DNA of 64,000 nucleotides from Candidatus Magnetomicrobium cryptolimnococcus (GCA_018606805.1 JAGYWI010000003.1:1-64000), one strand, 5' to 3'. Numbered from the stretch's first letter, positions 27,276 through 35,809 are shown. Translations and numbers: made by a program. The notes: generated by a model not told the origin, from the letters alone.

Positions 27276-27806
27276 ATGGAAACAGCAACCTTGACAGAAA
27301 GAGATTTTGACCTTATAGAGATAATCAACGGAGAAGAAGTAATGTCGCCAAGTCCATATAGAAAACACCAAAGAGTCAGCATGAGAATAATAAGAAAAGT
27401 CATACTACACTTAGAAAAGGATAATAATATAGGAGAGTTATACTATGCCCCTTTAGATGTTATATTTAAGGAAGGAGAGCAAAGATTACAACCCGACCTT
27501 TTGTTTATTAAGAAAGAAAATATGGCTATTGCTCAAGACTGGATACGAGGTGTGCCTGATATGGTGTGTGAAATAGTATCAATAGGGTCAATTAAAAAAG
27601 ATACAATTACCAAAAAAGAGATATATGAGCAATACCGAGTGCCTGAGTACTGGATAGTTATACCTGAGCTACAGACGATTGGAATATTTACCATTGAAGC
27701 GGATAAATACCAAGTATTTTCGTGGGCTGAGGGAGAGGGTGTAGTTAGCTCTAAGATAATAAAAGGACTCCAGATAAACATAAAAGATATTTTTGAAGAA
27801 TATTGA
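27276..27806 (+). CDS. Uma2 family (DUF820) PD-(D/E)XK protein, 176 aa
   Basis: Family features: INGEEVMSPSPYRKHQRV at the start, the catalytic-type motifs LQPDLLFI and VCEIVS (Asp and Glu), and the Uma2 signature KKEIYEQYRVPEYWIVIPE. The fold is a restriction-endonuclease-like nuclease core. These genes occur in many copies in some bacteria and their function is not established. A decayed C-terminal fragment of a relative lies at 54759-54833. Confidence 0.85.
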   Translation: METATLTERDFDLIEIINGEEVMSPSPYRKHQRVSMRIIRKVILHLEKDNNIGELYYAPLDVIFKEGEQRLQPDLLFIKKENMAIAQDWIRGVPDMVCEIVSIGSIKKDTITKKEIYEQYRVPEYWIVIPELQTIGIFTIEADKYQVFSWAEGEGVVSSKIIKGLQINIKDIFEEY

Positions 27807-27896
27807 CAGTTCACATAATTTAATGCTCTAGTAAAAATAGATAATTATTTTAAAACTAAGACTATGGAGCATAAGCGACGAAGCAATCTCGTTGTT

Positions 27897-28036
27897 TATA
27901 GCACATTTCAATTTGATAAGAACACTAAACATAGGGCAGACACATAGGTCTGCCCCTACGATGCACGTGTTTTTGTAGGGGCGAACCTGTGTGTTCGCCC
28001 TTAAGTTTGTTATCTATTAAATCGAAATGTGCTATA
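27897..28036. repeat. Family A element, complete copy, 140 bp
   Basis: The 22-bp terminal inverted repeats (TATAGCACATTTC.. and its complement) match at 20 of 22 positions. Inside are two stem-loops, GGGCAGAC..GTCTGCCC and GGGGCGAAC..GTTCGCCC. The size, the ends beginning in TA and the lack of an ORF fit a MITE-like element. Further copies: 47259-47412 and, inverted, 38593-38731. Confidence 0.88.
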
Positions 28037-28046
28037 TCAAAGAGAG

Positions 28047-28116
28047 ATTGCAGGGAGGTGTGCCTCCACAACTTCGTTGCGCTTACAATGACGAGGCATG
28101 GGGGCTGAACTATTAC
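28047..28116. repeat. Family C motif upstream of rubrerythrin
   Basis: Contains a GGGAGGTGTGCCTCC palindrome-like block, AACTTCGTTGCGCTTACAAT and the tail TGGGGGCTGAACTATTAC. The tail recurs at 45060-45077, in variant form at 46142-46156, and inverted at 55814-55832. Confidence 0.6.
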
Positions 28117-28148
28117 ACAAATAACTATTTAATTAACAAGGAGGAAAA

Positions 28149-28724
28149 ATGAACACTTTAAAGGGAACAAAGACGGAAAAAAACCTCTTATGTGCCTTTG
28201 CAGGGGAATCACAGGCAAGAAATCGCTATACGTATTTTGCAAGTCAGGCTAAAAAAGAGGGATACGAGCAGATAGCAGGTATTTTTCAAGAAACAGCAGA
28301 CAATGAAAAAGAACATGCAAAGAAGTTTTTTAAATTCCTTGAAGGCGGTGAAGTGGAAATCATAGCAGCGTTTCCTGCTGGCGTGATAGGCACTACAGCG
28401 GAAAACCTGAAGGCTGCCGCAGCAGGTGAAAACCACGAGCATACAACGCTTTATCCAGAATTTGCAAACATAGCAATGCAAGAGGGGTTTAATGAAATAG
28501 CCGCCACTTTTCGCTTAATAGCATCAGTAGAGCAACATCATGAGAAACGTTACTTGGCTCTTTTAAAAAATGTTGAAAGTAATAGCGTATTTAAAAAAGC
28601 CACGGACTCTCACTGGAAATGTCGCAATTGCGGCTATGTACACAAAGGTACAGAAGCCCCGGAAAAATGCCCTGCTTGTCAACATCCAAAATCTTATTTT
28701 GAGCTTTTAGTTGAAAATTATTAA
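28149..28724 (+). CDS. rbr: Rubrerythrin, 191 aa
   Basis: A non-haem diiron peroxidase that protects anaerobes by reducing hydrogen peroxide with electrons from reduced pyridine nucleotide via rubredoxin-type carriers. The N-terminal four-helix ferritin-like domain carries the ligands in [34 protein letters not shown] and [11 protein letters not shown]. The C-terminal rubredoxin-like domain has [10 protein letters not shown] and [11 protein letters not shown]. Strong AAGGAGG ribosome site. It suggests an anaerobic or microaerophilic lifestyle. Confidence 0.96.
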   Translation: MNTLKGTKTEKNLLCAFAGESQARNRYTYFASQAKKEGYEQIAGIFQETADNEKEHAKKFFKFLEGGEVEIIAAFPAGVIGTTAENLKAAAAGENHEHTTLYPEFANIAMQEGFNEIAATFRLIASVEQHHEKRYLALLKNVESNSVFKKATDSHWKCRNCGYVHKGTEAPEKCPACQHPKSYFELLVENY

Positions 28725-28781
28725 GTCTTTTCAAAGACAACAACGGGGATTCCAAATAAATAATTTTTACTAACAAATGAT

Positions 28782-28812
28782 AGCAGGCCTTAAATTAAGC
28801 TTAAGGTCTGCT
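28782..28812 (+). other. Hairpin between rubrerythrin and the HD-GYP gene
   Basis: The arms AGCAGGCCTTAA and TTAAGGTCTGCT pair except for one mismatched position, with a 7-nt loop. No T-run follows, so termination is uncertain. It may stabilise the end of the rubrerythrin mRNA. Confidence 0.5.
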
Positions 28813-28842
28813 GTCTAAAGTTAGGCTATCGGAGGAAATAAG

Positions 28843-30093
28843 GTGACGTTTAATTTAAATGAATTTTTATTGGCAGTATCTTTTGCAATAGATGCCGTAG
28901 AAATGGAAATACTTGGTGTCAACTCCAATCACGGTAAAAGAGTCGGATACATAGCAATAAGGATGGCAGAGGTCTTTGGACTATCACAAGAAGAGATATT
29001 TGACCTACTTTCTTTATCAATTATGCACGATAATGCCATCAGTGAGGAATTGCTTAAATCCCAGCCGATGATAAAAACCATGGACAACTTTCAAAGGGTA
29101 GAAACACTAATGACGCATTGCAGTATTGGTGAAAAGAACATTAGAAAATTCCCGTTTTTAACATCTCCTAAAAGCATTATAACATATCATCATGAAAATT
29201 ATGACGGGAGTGGCTTTTTTGGTTTAAAAGGACAAAAAATCCCTCTAATGGCACAGATTATCTCATTTGCAGACTTTACAGATTTCCTTTTTAGTTTTGA
29301 TAATCAAGATATAAATAATCGTGAAAAGATTATTGATTACGTAAAAGAACAAAAAGGCAAACGACTCTCACCTGATATAGTGGAAGCATTTCTTGAAAAT
29401 GCTCAATACATAAGTTTCTGGTTAGACCTCCAAAACCATAACATAAATGATGCCATAGGCCAAAGACTTCCCTCCCTTACAAAGGAACTGTCTTGGTACG
29501 ACATATTTCAAATAACCGATGTCTTTAGCAATATCATTGATTGTAAATCCAAGTTTACGCAGTGGCACTCCATTGGGCTTAATGCAAAGGCATCAATATT
29601 AGCCAAACACTACGGCAAAGATGAAGAAGAACAAATAAAATTATCAATAGCTGCAAACGTGCACGACCTTGGAAAACTAACTATCCCTAATTCCATACTG
29701 GATAAACCGGATAAACTAACTAAAGCGGAGTTTAGCGTAATCCAAACACACACTTATTATACAAGATACTGCCTTAAAGACATAAAACCGTTTAATGAGA
29801 TAACGGAATGGGCGGCTAACCACCACGAAAAATTAGACGGCGGCGGTTACCCATATGGGTTTAAGGCCGATAGGCTTGACTTTAATTCACGAATGATATG
29901 CTGCCTTGACATCTATCAAGCCCTAACAGAGGAAAGACCATATCGCAAAGAGCTTCCCCACGAACAGGCCATGGATATACTAAGAGCATTGGAGAAAAAT
30001 GGCCAGATTGATTCACTCATCGTAAACGATATAGATAAGGTATTTGAAGATATAATATTTTATAAAAGTTTTTATAGTCCTTTTTCTGGTTGA
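28843..30093 (+). CDS. Double HD-domain protein with C-terminal HD-GYP phosphodiesterase, 416 aa
   Basis: The start is GTG behind CGGAGGAAATAAG. The first half is an HD-like domain (SIMHD near 57-60, then HHENYDGSGFFG). The second half is an HD-GYP domain with VHDLGKLTIP, an intermediate His (QTHTYYT) and HHEKLDGGGYPYG, as in enzymes that hydrolyse cyclic di-GMP. Two HD modules in one chain occur in this family. The gene is convergent with the RuBisCO-like gene, and the two 3' ends overlap by 22 bp. No sensor domain is present. Confidence 0.85.
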   Translation: MTFNLNEFLLAVSFAIDAVEMEILGVNSNHGKRVGYIAIRMAEVFGLSQEEIFDLLSLSIMHDNAISEELLKSQPMIKTMDNFQRVETLMTHCSIGEKNIRKFPFLTSPKSIITYHHENYDGSGFFGLKGQKIPLMAQIISFADFTDFLFSFDNQDINNREKIIDYVKEQKGKRLSPDIVEAFLENAQYISFWLDLQNHNINDAIGQRLPSLTKELSWYDIFQITDVFSNIIDCKSKFTQWHSIGLNAKASILAKHYGKDEEEQIKLSIAANVHDLGKLTIPNSILDKPDKLTKAEFSVIQTHTYYTRYCLKDIKPFNEITEWAANHHEKLDGGGYPYGFKADRLDFNSRMICCLDIYQALTEERPYRKELPHEQAMDILRALEKNGQIDSLIVNDIDKVFEDIIFYKSFYSPFSG

Positions 30094-31658
30094 TCTCGCA
30101 CGTGATCTACTATACAAAAGAAACCAAACGTTTCATTACTGGTATTTTTCAATTGGTGGGGGGTTGAAGGCGGTACGTAGGCAATATCATATGGATTGAG
30201 GGTATAGGTATTTTGGCCACACTTAAGCATACCTTCACCCTTTAGACATATGATGACGTGCTCATGTACGTGTTTTTCAAAGCTTGAATAACCGTTCGGT
30301 TCTATTTGAAAATATCGTAAGTCAAAGGAGGTGCTTTCTCCATTTTTGCCTGTTAGCTCGTGGCGGGTTATTTTACTAAAATCAATATTGCTGTCAGTTT
30401 TATATAAAACAGGTTGGCGACCTGACCACATACAACTTGTGTTGTTAAATTTCATATATTCAAGTAATTTAGAGCTTGAGTGCCCTATTTCACAGGCTGA
30501 GACAAATTGTTTATCCGTTGGCGTGGTTTTATATTCGTTAAAATATAACGCTATCTTTTCCATAAATATCTTTGTTGCCTTTTCGAGGTTTGTATCATAG
30601 CCATGAAGTGCCCCACCTATTAAATATACAACATCCGGCCCGTAGTGTTTAGCCATATCCTCTATGTTATCTATAGACATCCCACCAGCGGGAGCTCCAA
30701 ATGCACCTTTTAACTTACCAAGCGGTTTTGTTGCAAGCCGTGCATTTATCTCCTTACACTCATCTAATGTAAAGCCAAAACGTCCACCCGTGTTTGGATA
30801 TACTGAAATATCTGCACCAAACAAGCGAAAAAGAGTTCCAAGCAATACAGTGGCCGATATGCCGTGGGCTGAGTAACTAAAGAAAGTGCCGGTAAGGGCA
30901 GGATGAGCCATTATTATAAATCCATACTGTTTACTGATATAACGCATAATGTCGGCTCCCATAAGGAATGGGGAGACTAAAACGCCCTCTACGGAAAGTC
31001 TCTTGGCATAGTCAAGAGTCCTTTCTATTTCCTCAAAGTTTACACATATGTTTGGAAAGTATAGGGTCTTTTGCCCTGTTTTAGCATACACAGTTGAAAC
31101 AGCATCTTGACACCTTGCAACACGTTCGTAAAAATTGCTAAAACTTTGGTTATCAAGGCCATGGTCATCTTTTATAATATCACCACCACCAAGAGCAAAT
31201 GACTTAGCAATGGCGGCAAATTCTTTCGGCTCAAGCCCCATAGGTTTTAATGCTGTACTAAAAAGCGGCCTTCCCCATATACCAGTTAATTGTCTTATAC
31301 CACTGATACCGTATGCAGGGCCAAAAAAGTGCTCAAGGAAACTATCAGGAAAGGCTACATTGACTATCTTAATATTATTTTTAAGCGAAATATTACCGTA
31401 TAAGAGATTTAATAGTTGTGGAATATTGTGTCCACTTATTTCAGGATTATATGCTATAATAACGCTGTATAAATGTGGTTTTTCATTTACTTGATTTATG
31501 CTTTGAACTTTTCCGATAATACTCTTGCGGATAAATGCCGATTGCACAAGCTCATCTGGCAGCTCTACTGTTTGTTCGAGGGCAATTTCTCTGCATATTG
31601 TCCGAATATCCTCATCTGCCCTTATGGTTATTTCATATGTTATATCAATTGTGTCCAA
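30072..31658 (-). CDS. RuBisCO-like protein (form IV) fused to a cupin domain, 528 aa
   Basis: Residues 1-420 form a RuBisCO large-subunit fold. Lys138 (ALKPMG) matches Lys175 of true RuBisCO, and Lys163-Asp164-Asp165-His166 (IIKDDHGL) matches the carbamylated Lys201 region, with Glu204 replaced by His. The loop-6 Lys and His327 positions are changed (YPNTGGRFGF), so CO2 fixation is not expected. Residues 448-520 form a cupin with HVHEHVIICLKGEG (His463, His465, His467) and PPSTPHQLKN (His501). In Rhodospirillum rubrum a RuBisCO-like protein isomerises MTRu-1-P to MTXu-5-P and a separate cupin then yields DXP. This fusion would join both steps, which is inference. The start is TTG, as no in-frame ATG exists. 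Confidence 0.88.
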   Translation of the reverse strand: MDTIDITYEITIRADEDIRTICREIALEQTVELPDELVQSAFIRKSIIGKVQSINQVNEKPHLYSVIIAYNPEISGHNIPQLLNLLYGNISLKNNIKIVNVAFPDSFLEHFFGPAYGISGIRQLTGIWGRPLFSTALKPMGLEPKEFAAIAKSFALGGGDIIKDDHGLDNQSFSNFYERVARCQDAVSTVYAKTGQKTLYFPNICVNFEEIERTLDYAKRLSVEGVLVSPFLMGADIMRYISKQYGFIIMAHPALTGTFFSYSAHGISATVLLGTLFRLFGADISVYPNTGGRFGFTLDECKEINARLATKPLGKLKGAFGAPAGGMSIDNIEDMAKHYGPDVVYLIGGALHGYDTNLEKATKIFMEKIALYFNEYKTTPTDKQFVSACEIGHSSSKLLEYMKFNNTSCMWSGRQPVLYKTDSNIDFSKITRHELTGKNGESTSFDLRYFQIEPNGYSSFEKHVHEHVIICLKGEGMLKCGQNTYTLNPYDIAYVPPSTPHQLKNTSNETFGFFCIVDHVRDQPEKGL

Positions 31659-31724
31659 GTCGTTATATTTTAATATATTTGTGAAGAGAAATTATAGTAT
31701 TTTTCATTATATGATTATTTGTCA

Positions 31725-31920
31725 ACTAAAAAAAACTTGATCATCGGGTAAAGAGATGACAGTCCAAAAGTTTTAGGAAAGGGGGTGCGGGGGAAGAACC
31801 CTTTTTCAAAAGGGTTTTCCCCCGCATCCTCTATCTTTTTTTTCTTTTTTTTCTTTTTTTCTTTTTTTCTTTTTTTCTTTTTTTCTTTTTTTTTCTTTTT
31901 TTTTCTTTTTTTTTTCTTTA
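31725..31920 (-). repeat. Family B element ending in a pure pyrimidine tract of about 90 nt
   Basis: The + strand shares ACTAAAAAAAACTTGA and AAAGTTTTAGGAA with the copy at 3140. A hairpin then pairs GGGGGAAGAACCCTTTTT with AAAAGGGTTTTCCCCC, and CGCATCCTCTATC is followed by a T/C-only tract at 31822-31919, largely repeats of CTTTTTTT. The tract ends about 10 bp before the -10 box of the thiamine operon. Confidence 0.8.
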
Positions 31921-31928
31921 ATTTATAC

Positions 31929-31934
31929 TATAAT
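31929..31934 (+). promoter_or_regulatory. -10 box of the thiamine operon promoter
   Basis: A perfect TATAAT (in TTTATACTATAATG) lies 6 bp before the start of the riboswitch. The expected -35 region falls in the upstream T/C tract and has no good match to TTGACA. Confidence 0.6.
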
Positions 31935-31940
31935 GATTTA

Positions 31941-32039
31941 GACCCAGGGGGAGGCTTTCATTTTATAAGTCTGAGATACTCTATTTTCATGGGTAACCCC
32001 TTGCACCTGATACGGGTAATACCGGCGTAGGGAATGGGA
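31941..32039 (+). promoter_or_regulatory. TPP riboswitch (THI box)
   Basis: The conserved aptamer elements are present in order: CCCAGGGGGAGGC, CTGAGATACT, ACCCCTTGCACCTGATACGG, then GTAATACCGGCGTAGGGAA. P1 can form between CCCA near the start and TGGG after AGGGAA. It binds thiamine pyrophosphate and controls the thiSGECD operon. The following hairpin is the expression platform. Confidence 0.97.
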
Positions 32040-32061
32040 AATATAATATTGAAAAAAGCAG

Positions 32062-32096
32062 CCGTATTTCCTTAGCCGGGGAATACGGTTTTTTGT
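32062..32096 (+). terminator. Intrinsic terminator of the TPP riboswitch
   Basis: The 10-bp stem CCGTATTTCC/GGGAATACGG (one G-U pair) has a 6-nt loop and is followed by TTTTTT. It lies between the aptamer and thiS, so ligand binding is expected to favour termination before the operon. Confidence 0.85.
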
Positions 32097-32111
32097 ATTT
32101 TTGGGGGCTAT

Positions 32112-32312
32112 ATGGAAATTATATTAAACGGTGAAGCATATTTAGTGAAAAGGGCAAATACTGTTAGTGGGCTTCTTGATGAGCTTGGGGTTAAGTCTGA
32201 ATTGGTGGCAGTTGAAATCAATATGAACATTATAAAAAGAGCGGATTATATAAACAAAAAAATCAATGGAGGTGATAGGGTAGAGATAGTTAATTTTGTA
32301 GGTGGTGGTTAA
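32112..32312 (+). CDS. thiS: Sulfur carrier protein ThiS, 66 aa
   Basis: A ubiquitin-fold sulfur carrier. It starts MEIILNGE, and the middle is [11 protein letters not shown]. It ends in Gly-Gly-Gly, whose C-terminal Gly-Gly is thiocarboxylated and delivers sulfur to ThiG for the thiazole ring. First gene after the riboswitch. The adenylating enzyme ThiF is not in the window. Confidence 0.95.
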   Translation: MEIILNGEAYLVKRANTVSGLLDELGVKSELVAVEINMNIIKRADYINKKINGGDRVEIVNFVGGG

Positions 32313-32343
32313 TTTCAATCAAATTAAAAACGGCAGGAGATAT

Positions 32344-33114
32344 ATGGACGATACATTAATAATAAGAGGGATAGAGTTTAAGTCGAGATTATGGGTAGGC
32401 AGTGGAAAATACAAAGATTTTGAAGAAACGGCTAAGGCGATAGAGGCTTCTGGTTCGGATGTGGTAACGGTGGCTACTAGAAGGGTAAATATTACAGATA
32501 GGAAAGCCCCTAACTTGCTTGACTATATAGACCCTAAAAGGTATAAGATTTTGCCAAATACGGCTGGCTGTTACACGGTGGAAGATGCCCTGCGTTATGC
32601 GCGTCTTGGCAGGGAGGCTGGGATTTCAGACCTTGTTAAGCTTGAGGTTATTGGCGATGAAAAGACGCTTTTTCCTGATGTTTGCGGGTTACTTCAGGCA
32701 ACTGAGATACTTGCAAAAGAGGGATTTATAGTTTTACCATATACGACTGATGACCCGGTTGTGGCTAAGCGGCTGGTTGAAGCAGGGGCGGCTGCGGTTA
32801 TGCCGCTGGGGGCGCCTATAGGTTCGGGGCTTGGTATTAGGAATCCATACAATATTAAGATAATATTAGAAACGGTTAAAATACCGGTGGTGGTGGATGC
32901 TGGTGTAGGGACGGCCTCGGATGCTGCTATAGCCATGGAGCTTGGGTGTGATGCGGTACTTATAAACACAGGGATTGCAGGGGCTAAGGATGCCATATTA
33001 ATGGCAACGGCTATGAAGTATGGGGTTTTGGCTGGACGCGCTGCATTTAAGGCGGGTAGGATTGGCAAAAAACTCTATGCCAGTGCTAGTAGTCCGTTTG
33101 AGGGTATGCTTTAA
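32344..33114 (+). CDS. thiG: Thiazole synthase ThiG, 256 aa
   Basis: A TIM-barrel enzyme that condenses 1-deoxy-D-xylulose 5-phosphate, dehydroglycine and ThiS thiocarboxylate into the thiazole phosphate. Family motifs: [30 protein letters not shown] and [19 protein letters not shown] place the start at ATG 32344, behind AGGAGA, not at the GTG at 32302 that overlaps thiS. It is in the same operon as thiS, 31 bp downstream. Confidence 0.95.
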   Translation: MDDTLIIRGIEFKSRLWVGSGKYKDFEETAKAIEASGSDVVTVATRRVNITDRKAPNLLDYIDPKRYKILPNTAGCYTVEDALRYARLGREAGISDLVKLEVIGDEKTLFPDVCGLLQATEILAKEGFIVLPYTTDDPVVAKRLVEAGAAAVMPLGAPIGSGLGIRNPYNIKIILETVKIPVVVDAGVGTASDAAIAMELGCDAVLINTGIAGAKDAILMATAMKYGVLAGRAAFKAGRIGKKLYASASSPFEGML

Positions 33115-33115
33115 G

Positions 33116-33730
33116 GTGGATTTCAAGTTATATTTAATAACAGACCGTAATATGCCAAAGGGAGGATTGGTGGCTGCCATTGAAGAGGCATTGATAGCTG
33201 GTGTACGGGCTGTGCAGCTTAGGGAAAAGGACATTAGTGTCAAGGATTTAACGGAGTTAGCTATAAAGCTAAGGGTGCTTACGAGTAAGTATGGGGCAAA
33301 ATTTCTAATAAACGACCGCTTGGATGTGGCATTAAGTGTTGGGGCGGATGGTGTGCACCTTGGGCAAAGCAGTTTTACTGCTGATGTGGTGCGACGGGTT
33401 GTGGGGGATAGACCGTTTATTATAGGCGTATCTACGCACGGTGTGGATGAGGCGATGAAGGCTCAGGATAAGGGGGCTGATTTTATCACAATTGGGCCGG
33501 TGTACGAAACCGCGTCAAAGCTGCAATATGGAGTCCCCGTTGGGGTTACCATTATTGAGGAAGTTAAGGAGTGGGTACAGATACCATGCTTTGCCATTGG
33601 CGGAATTAAGACCGATAACGTTAAGGAAGTGTTAGATTACGGGGCAGATGGTGTAGCCCTTATCTCTGCAATATTAGCCGCTGACGATGTGCGCAGGGAA
33701 AGTGAAAAATTTATGGAGTTATTAAAATGA
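33116..33730 (+). CDS. thiE: Thiamine-phosphate synthase ThiE, 204 aa
   Basis: Joins HMP-PP and thiazole phosphate to thiamine phosphate. Motifs: LYLITDRN, AVQLREKD, FLINDRLDVAL, GVHLGQ, STHG and ADFITIGPVYETASK. I choose GTG 33116, right after the thiG stop, because the family begins with FKLYLITD. An open frame extends upstream to 33020 but reads through thiG and is unlikely to be used. The 3' end overlaps thiC (ATGA). Confidence 0.92.
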   Translation: MDFKLYLITDRNMPKGGLVAAIEEALIAGVRAVQLREKDISVKDLTELAIKLRVLTSKYGAKFLINDRLDVALSVGADGVHLGQSSFTADVVRRVVGDRPFIIGVSTHGVDEAMKAQDKGADFITIGPVYETASKLQYGVPVGVTIIEEVKEWVQIPCFAIGGIKTDNVKEVLDYGADGVALISAILAADDVRRESEKFMELLK

Positions 33731-35010
33731 ATAAAATAGAAGCAGCCCGCAAGGGTATAATCACTGAAGAGGTACGGGAGGTGGCTGCATTTGAATCAAT
33801 AGATGCAGAGAGGCTTTCAAAAGACATAGCCGATGGGTTTACCGTAATAACAAGAAACATTAACCACAACATTAAGCCATTGGGCATAGGGCGCGGGCTT
33901 AGCACTAAGATTAATGCAAACATAGGGACATCGAAAGACCACATATCCGTTGAAGAGGAGCGCATGAAGCTTGAGATGATAATCAAGTACGGGGCTGATG
34001 CTGTTATGGACTTATCAACGGGGGGACCTTTAAAGGAGCTTAGACGGACGCTTACGGAAAAATCCCCTATTTCCATAGGCACCGTTCCAATATATGAAGC
34101 GGTTGTTATGGCTGTGGAAAAGTACGGCTCTATTACTAAGATGACGGTAGATGACCTTTTTGATGTAATTGAAGCCCACGGGCTAGAATCGGTGGATTTC
34201 ATAACAGTCCACTGCGGCTTAACAAGAAACGCTATAGAGCACCTGAAGGCTCAAAGGCGCAAGCTTGATGTAGTAAGCCGTGGCGGGGCTTTTTTACTTG
34301 AGTGGATGATTTATAATGATAAGGAAAACCCCCTTTATGAAAACTACGACCGTCTACTTGAGATAGCTAAGAAGTACGATATGACGCTTAGCCTTGGTGA
34401 TGGCTTACGGCCGGGGTGTATTGAAGATGCTACCGATAGGGCACAAGTTGAAGAGCTTTTAACGCTTGGTAAGCTGCAAAAGACAGCACTTGAAGCCGGT
34501 GTACAAGTTATTATAGAAGGACCTGGACATGTCCCATTAAACCAAGTTGAGATGAACATAAAGCTACAAAAGAAACTCTGCAATAATGCCCCATTTTATG
34601 TACTGGGACCGCTTGTAACGGACATTGCTATGGGCTATGACCACATAGCAGCAGCCATAGGCGGGGCTATTGCAGGGGCGGCAGGGGCGGATTTCCTTTG
34701 TTATGTAACGCCGTCTGAGCATATAAGGCTACCAAGCGTGGATGACTGCATTGAAGGTGTGATAGCGTCAAAGATAGCTGCACACGCAGCTGATATATGT
34801 AAGGAAGTGCCGGGGGCTCTTGCCAAGGACCAGCTTATGGCTAAGTATAGAAAGGGGCTTGATTGGAAGGGACAAATTTCTATGTCCTTTAATCCAGAGA
34901 AGGTTGAAAAGATGCGTGAGCATATACCGCCAAAGGAAAAAGAGGTATGCAGTATGTGTGCCGATTTTTGTGCTATTAAAACAGTGGAGCGCGCACTTGC
35001 TGGACGTTAA
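33727..35010 (+). CDS. thiC: Phosphomethylpyrimidine synthase ThiC, 427 aa
   Basis: A radical SAM enzyme converting aminoimidazole ribotide to HMP-phosphate. The C-terminal cluster-binding motif is CSMCADFC (Cys-x2-Cys-x4-Cys). Other hallmarks are GADAVMDLSTGG, FITVHCGLTRNA, LSLGDGLRPG and GPGHVPLNQV. The size fits the shorter bacterial ThiC form. It overlaps thiE by 4 nt. Confidence 0.96.
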   Translation: MNKIEAARKGIITEEVREVAAFESIDAERLSKDIADGFTVITRNINHNIKPLGIGRGLSTKINANIGTSKDHISVEEERMKLEMIIKYGADAVMDLSTGGPLKELRRTLTEKSPISIGTVPIYEAVVMAVEKYGSITKMTVDDLFDVIEAHGLESVDFITVHCGLTRNAIEHLKAQRRKLDVVSRGGAFLLEWMIYNDKENPLYENYDRLLEIAKKYDMTLSLGDGLRPGCIEDATDRAQVEELLTLGKLQKTALEAGVQVIIEGPGHVPLNQVEMNIKLQKKLCNNAPFYVLGPLVTDIAMGYDHIAAAIGGAIAGAAGADFLCYVTPSEHIRLPSVDDCIEGVIASKIAAHAADICKEVPGALAKDQLMAKYRKGLDWKGQISMSFNPEKVEKMREHIPPKEKEVCSMCADFCAIKTVERALAGR

Positions 35011-35023
35011 AACCCATGGGGAA

Positions 35024-35809
35024 ATGGCAAAGGCCCAAAAGACAGCCTTAACGATAGCGGGCTTTGATCCAACGGGAGGGGCCGGTATACAGGCGGATTT
35101 AAAGGTGTTTCATAGCTATAACGTCTACGGGTTTTCCGCAGCGACCTCCATAACTGCCCAAAACAGTCAGGGCGTTAAACACGTCGAGGGGCTTAGTAAC
35201 AAGCTCGTGCAAAGGCAGTTAGATGTCCTTTTAGAGGATTTCACGCCTGATGCCCTTAAAACAGGTGTATTATTTGGAGTGCCCACGGTATACACTATTT
35301 ATGAAGTCATATCAACCTATAAGCTTAAAAACCTTGTAATAGACCCAGTGCTTATAGCCTCGGCTGGTGTTGAGTTGGCAGCAGCTGGTACTGTTAAGGC
35401 TATTAAGGAAATGCTTATGCCCTGTGCAGCGGTGATAACGCCAAATATACCGGAGGCTCAGATATTTACAGCACTTAGTATTAAAAACCTTGAGGATATG
35501 AAAGAAGCCGCAAGACGGTTTATAGATTTTGGCGTTAAGGCGGTCGTTATTAAGGGAGGACACCTTGAAAGTACACCGATAGACGTGTTTTATGACGGTA
35601 AGGATTTCGTATTATTTACCTCACCAAGGACCCAAGGGGAATATCATGGCACTGGCTGTGTGTTTTCAGCGGCAATAACGGCAAACCTTGCCCTTGAAAA
35701 GCCCTTAACAGAAGCCATCGGTCAAGCTAAGACAAAGGTTACAAATGCCATTGAGGGGGCTAATAACTTACGTCATAAATACACAGGGATGAAATTTCTT
35801 GCCATCTAA
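35024..35809 (+). CDS. thiD: HMP/HMP-phosphate kinase ThiD, 261 aa
   Basis: A ribokinase-fold enzyme that phosphorylates hydroxymethylpyrimidine twice. Motifs: LTIAGFDPTGGAGIQADLK, TSITAQNSQGV, ITPNIPEA, VVIKGGH and HGTGCVFSAAI (anion hole/catalytic Asp region is HGTGC). ATG 35024 is chosen because the family starts just before this segment; the frame extends upstream through thiC. Fifth gene of the operon. Confidence 0.94.
   Translation: MAKAQKTALTIAGFDPTGGAGIQADLKVFHSYNVYGFSAATSITAQNSQGVKHVEGLSNKLVQRQLDVLLEDFTPDALKTGVLFGVPTVYTIYEVISTYKLKNLVIDPVLIASAGVELAAAGTVKAIKEMLMPCAAVITPNIPEAQIFTALSIKNLEDMKEAARRFIDFGVKAVVIKGGHLESTPIDVFYDGKDFVLFTSPRTQGEYHGTGCVFSAAITANLALEKPLTEAIGQAKTKVTNAIEGANNLRHKYTGMKFLAI

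Noticed and set aside
30072-31658. Functional RuBisCO for CO2 fixation
   Set aside because: The Glu204 position is His and the loop-6 Lys is missing, so the protein fits form IV, not a carboxylase.
31785-32030. Phe-rich ORF across the T/C tract before the riboswitch
   Set aside because: It is the translation of a pyrimidine tract and overlaps the riboswitch, so it is not a protein gene.
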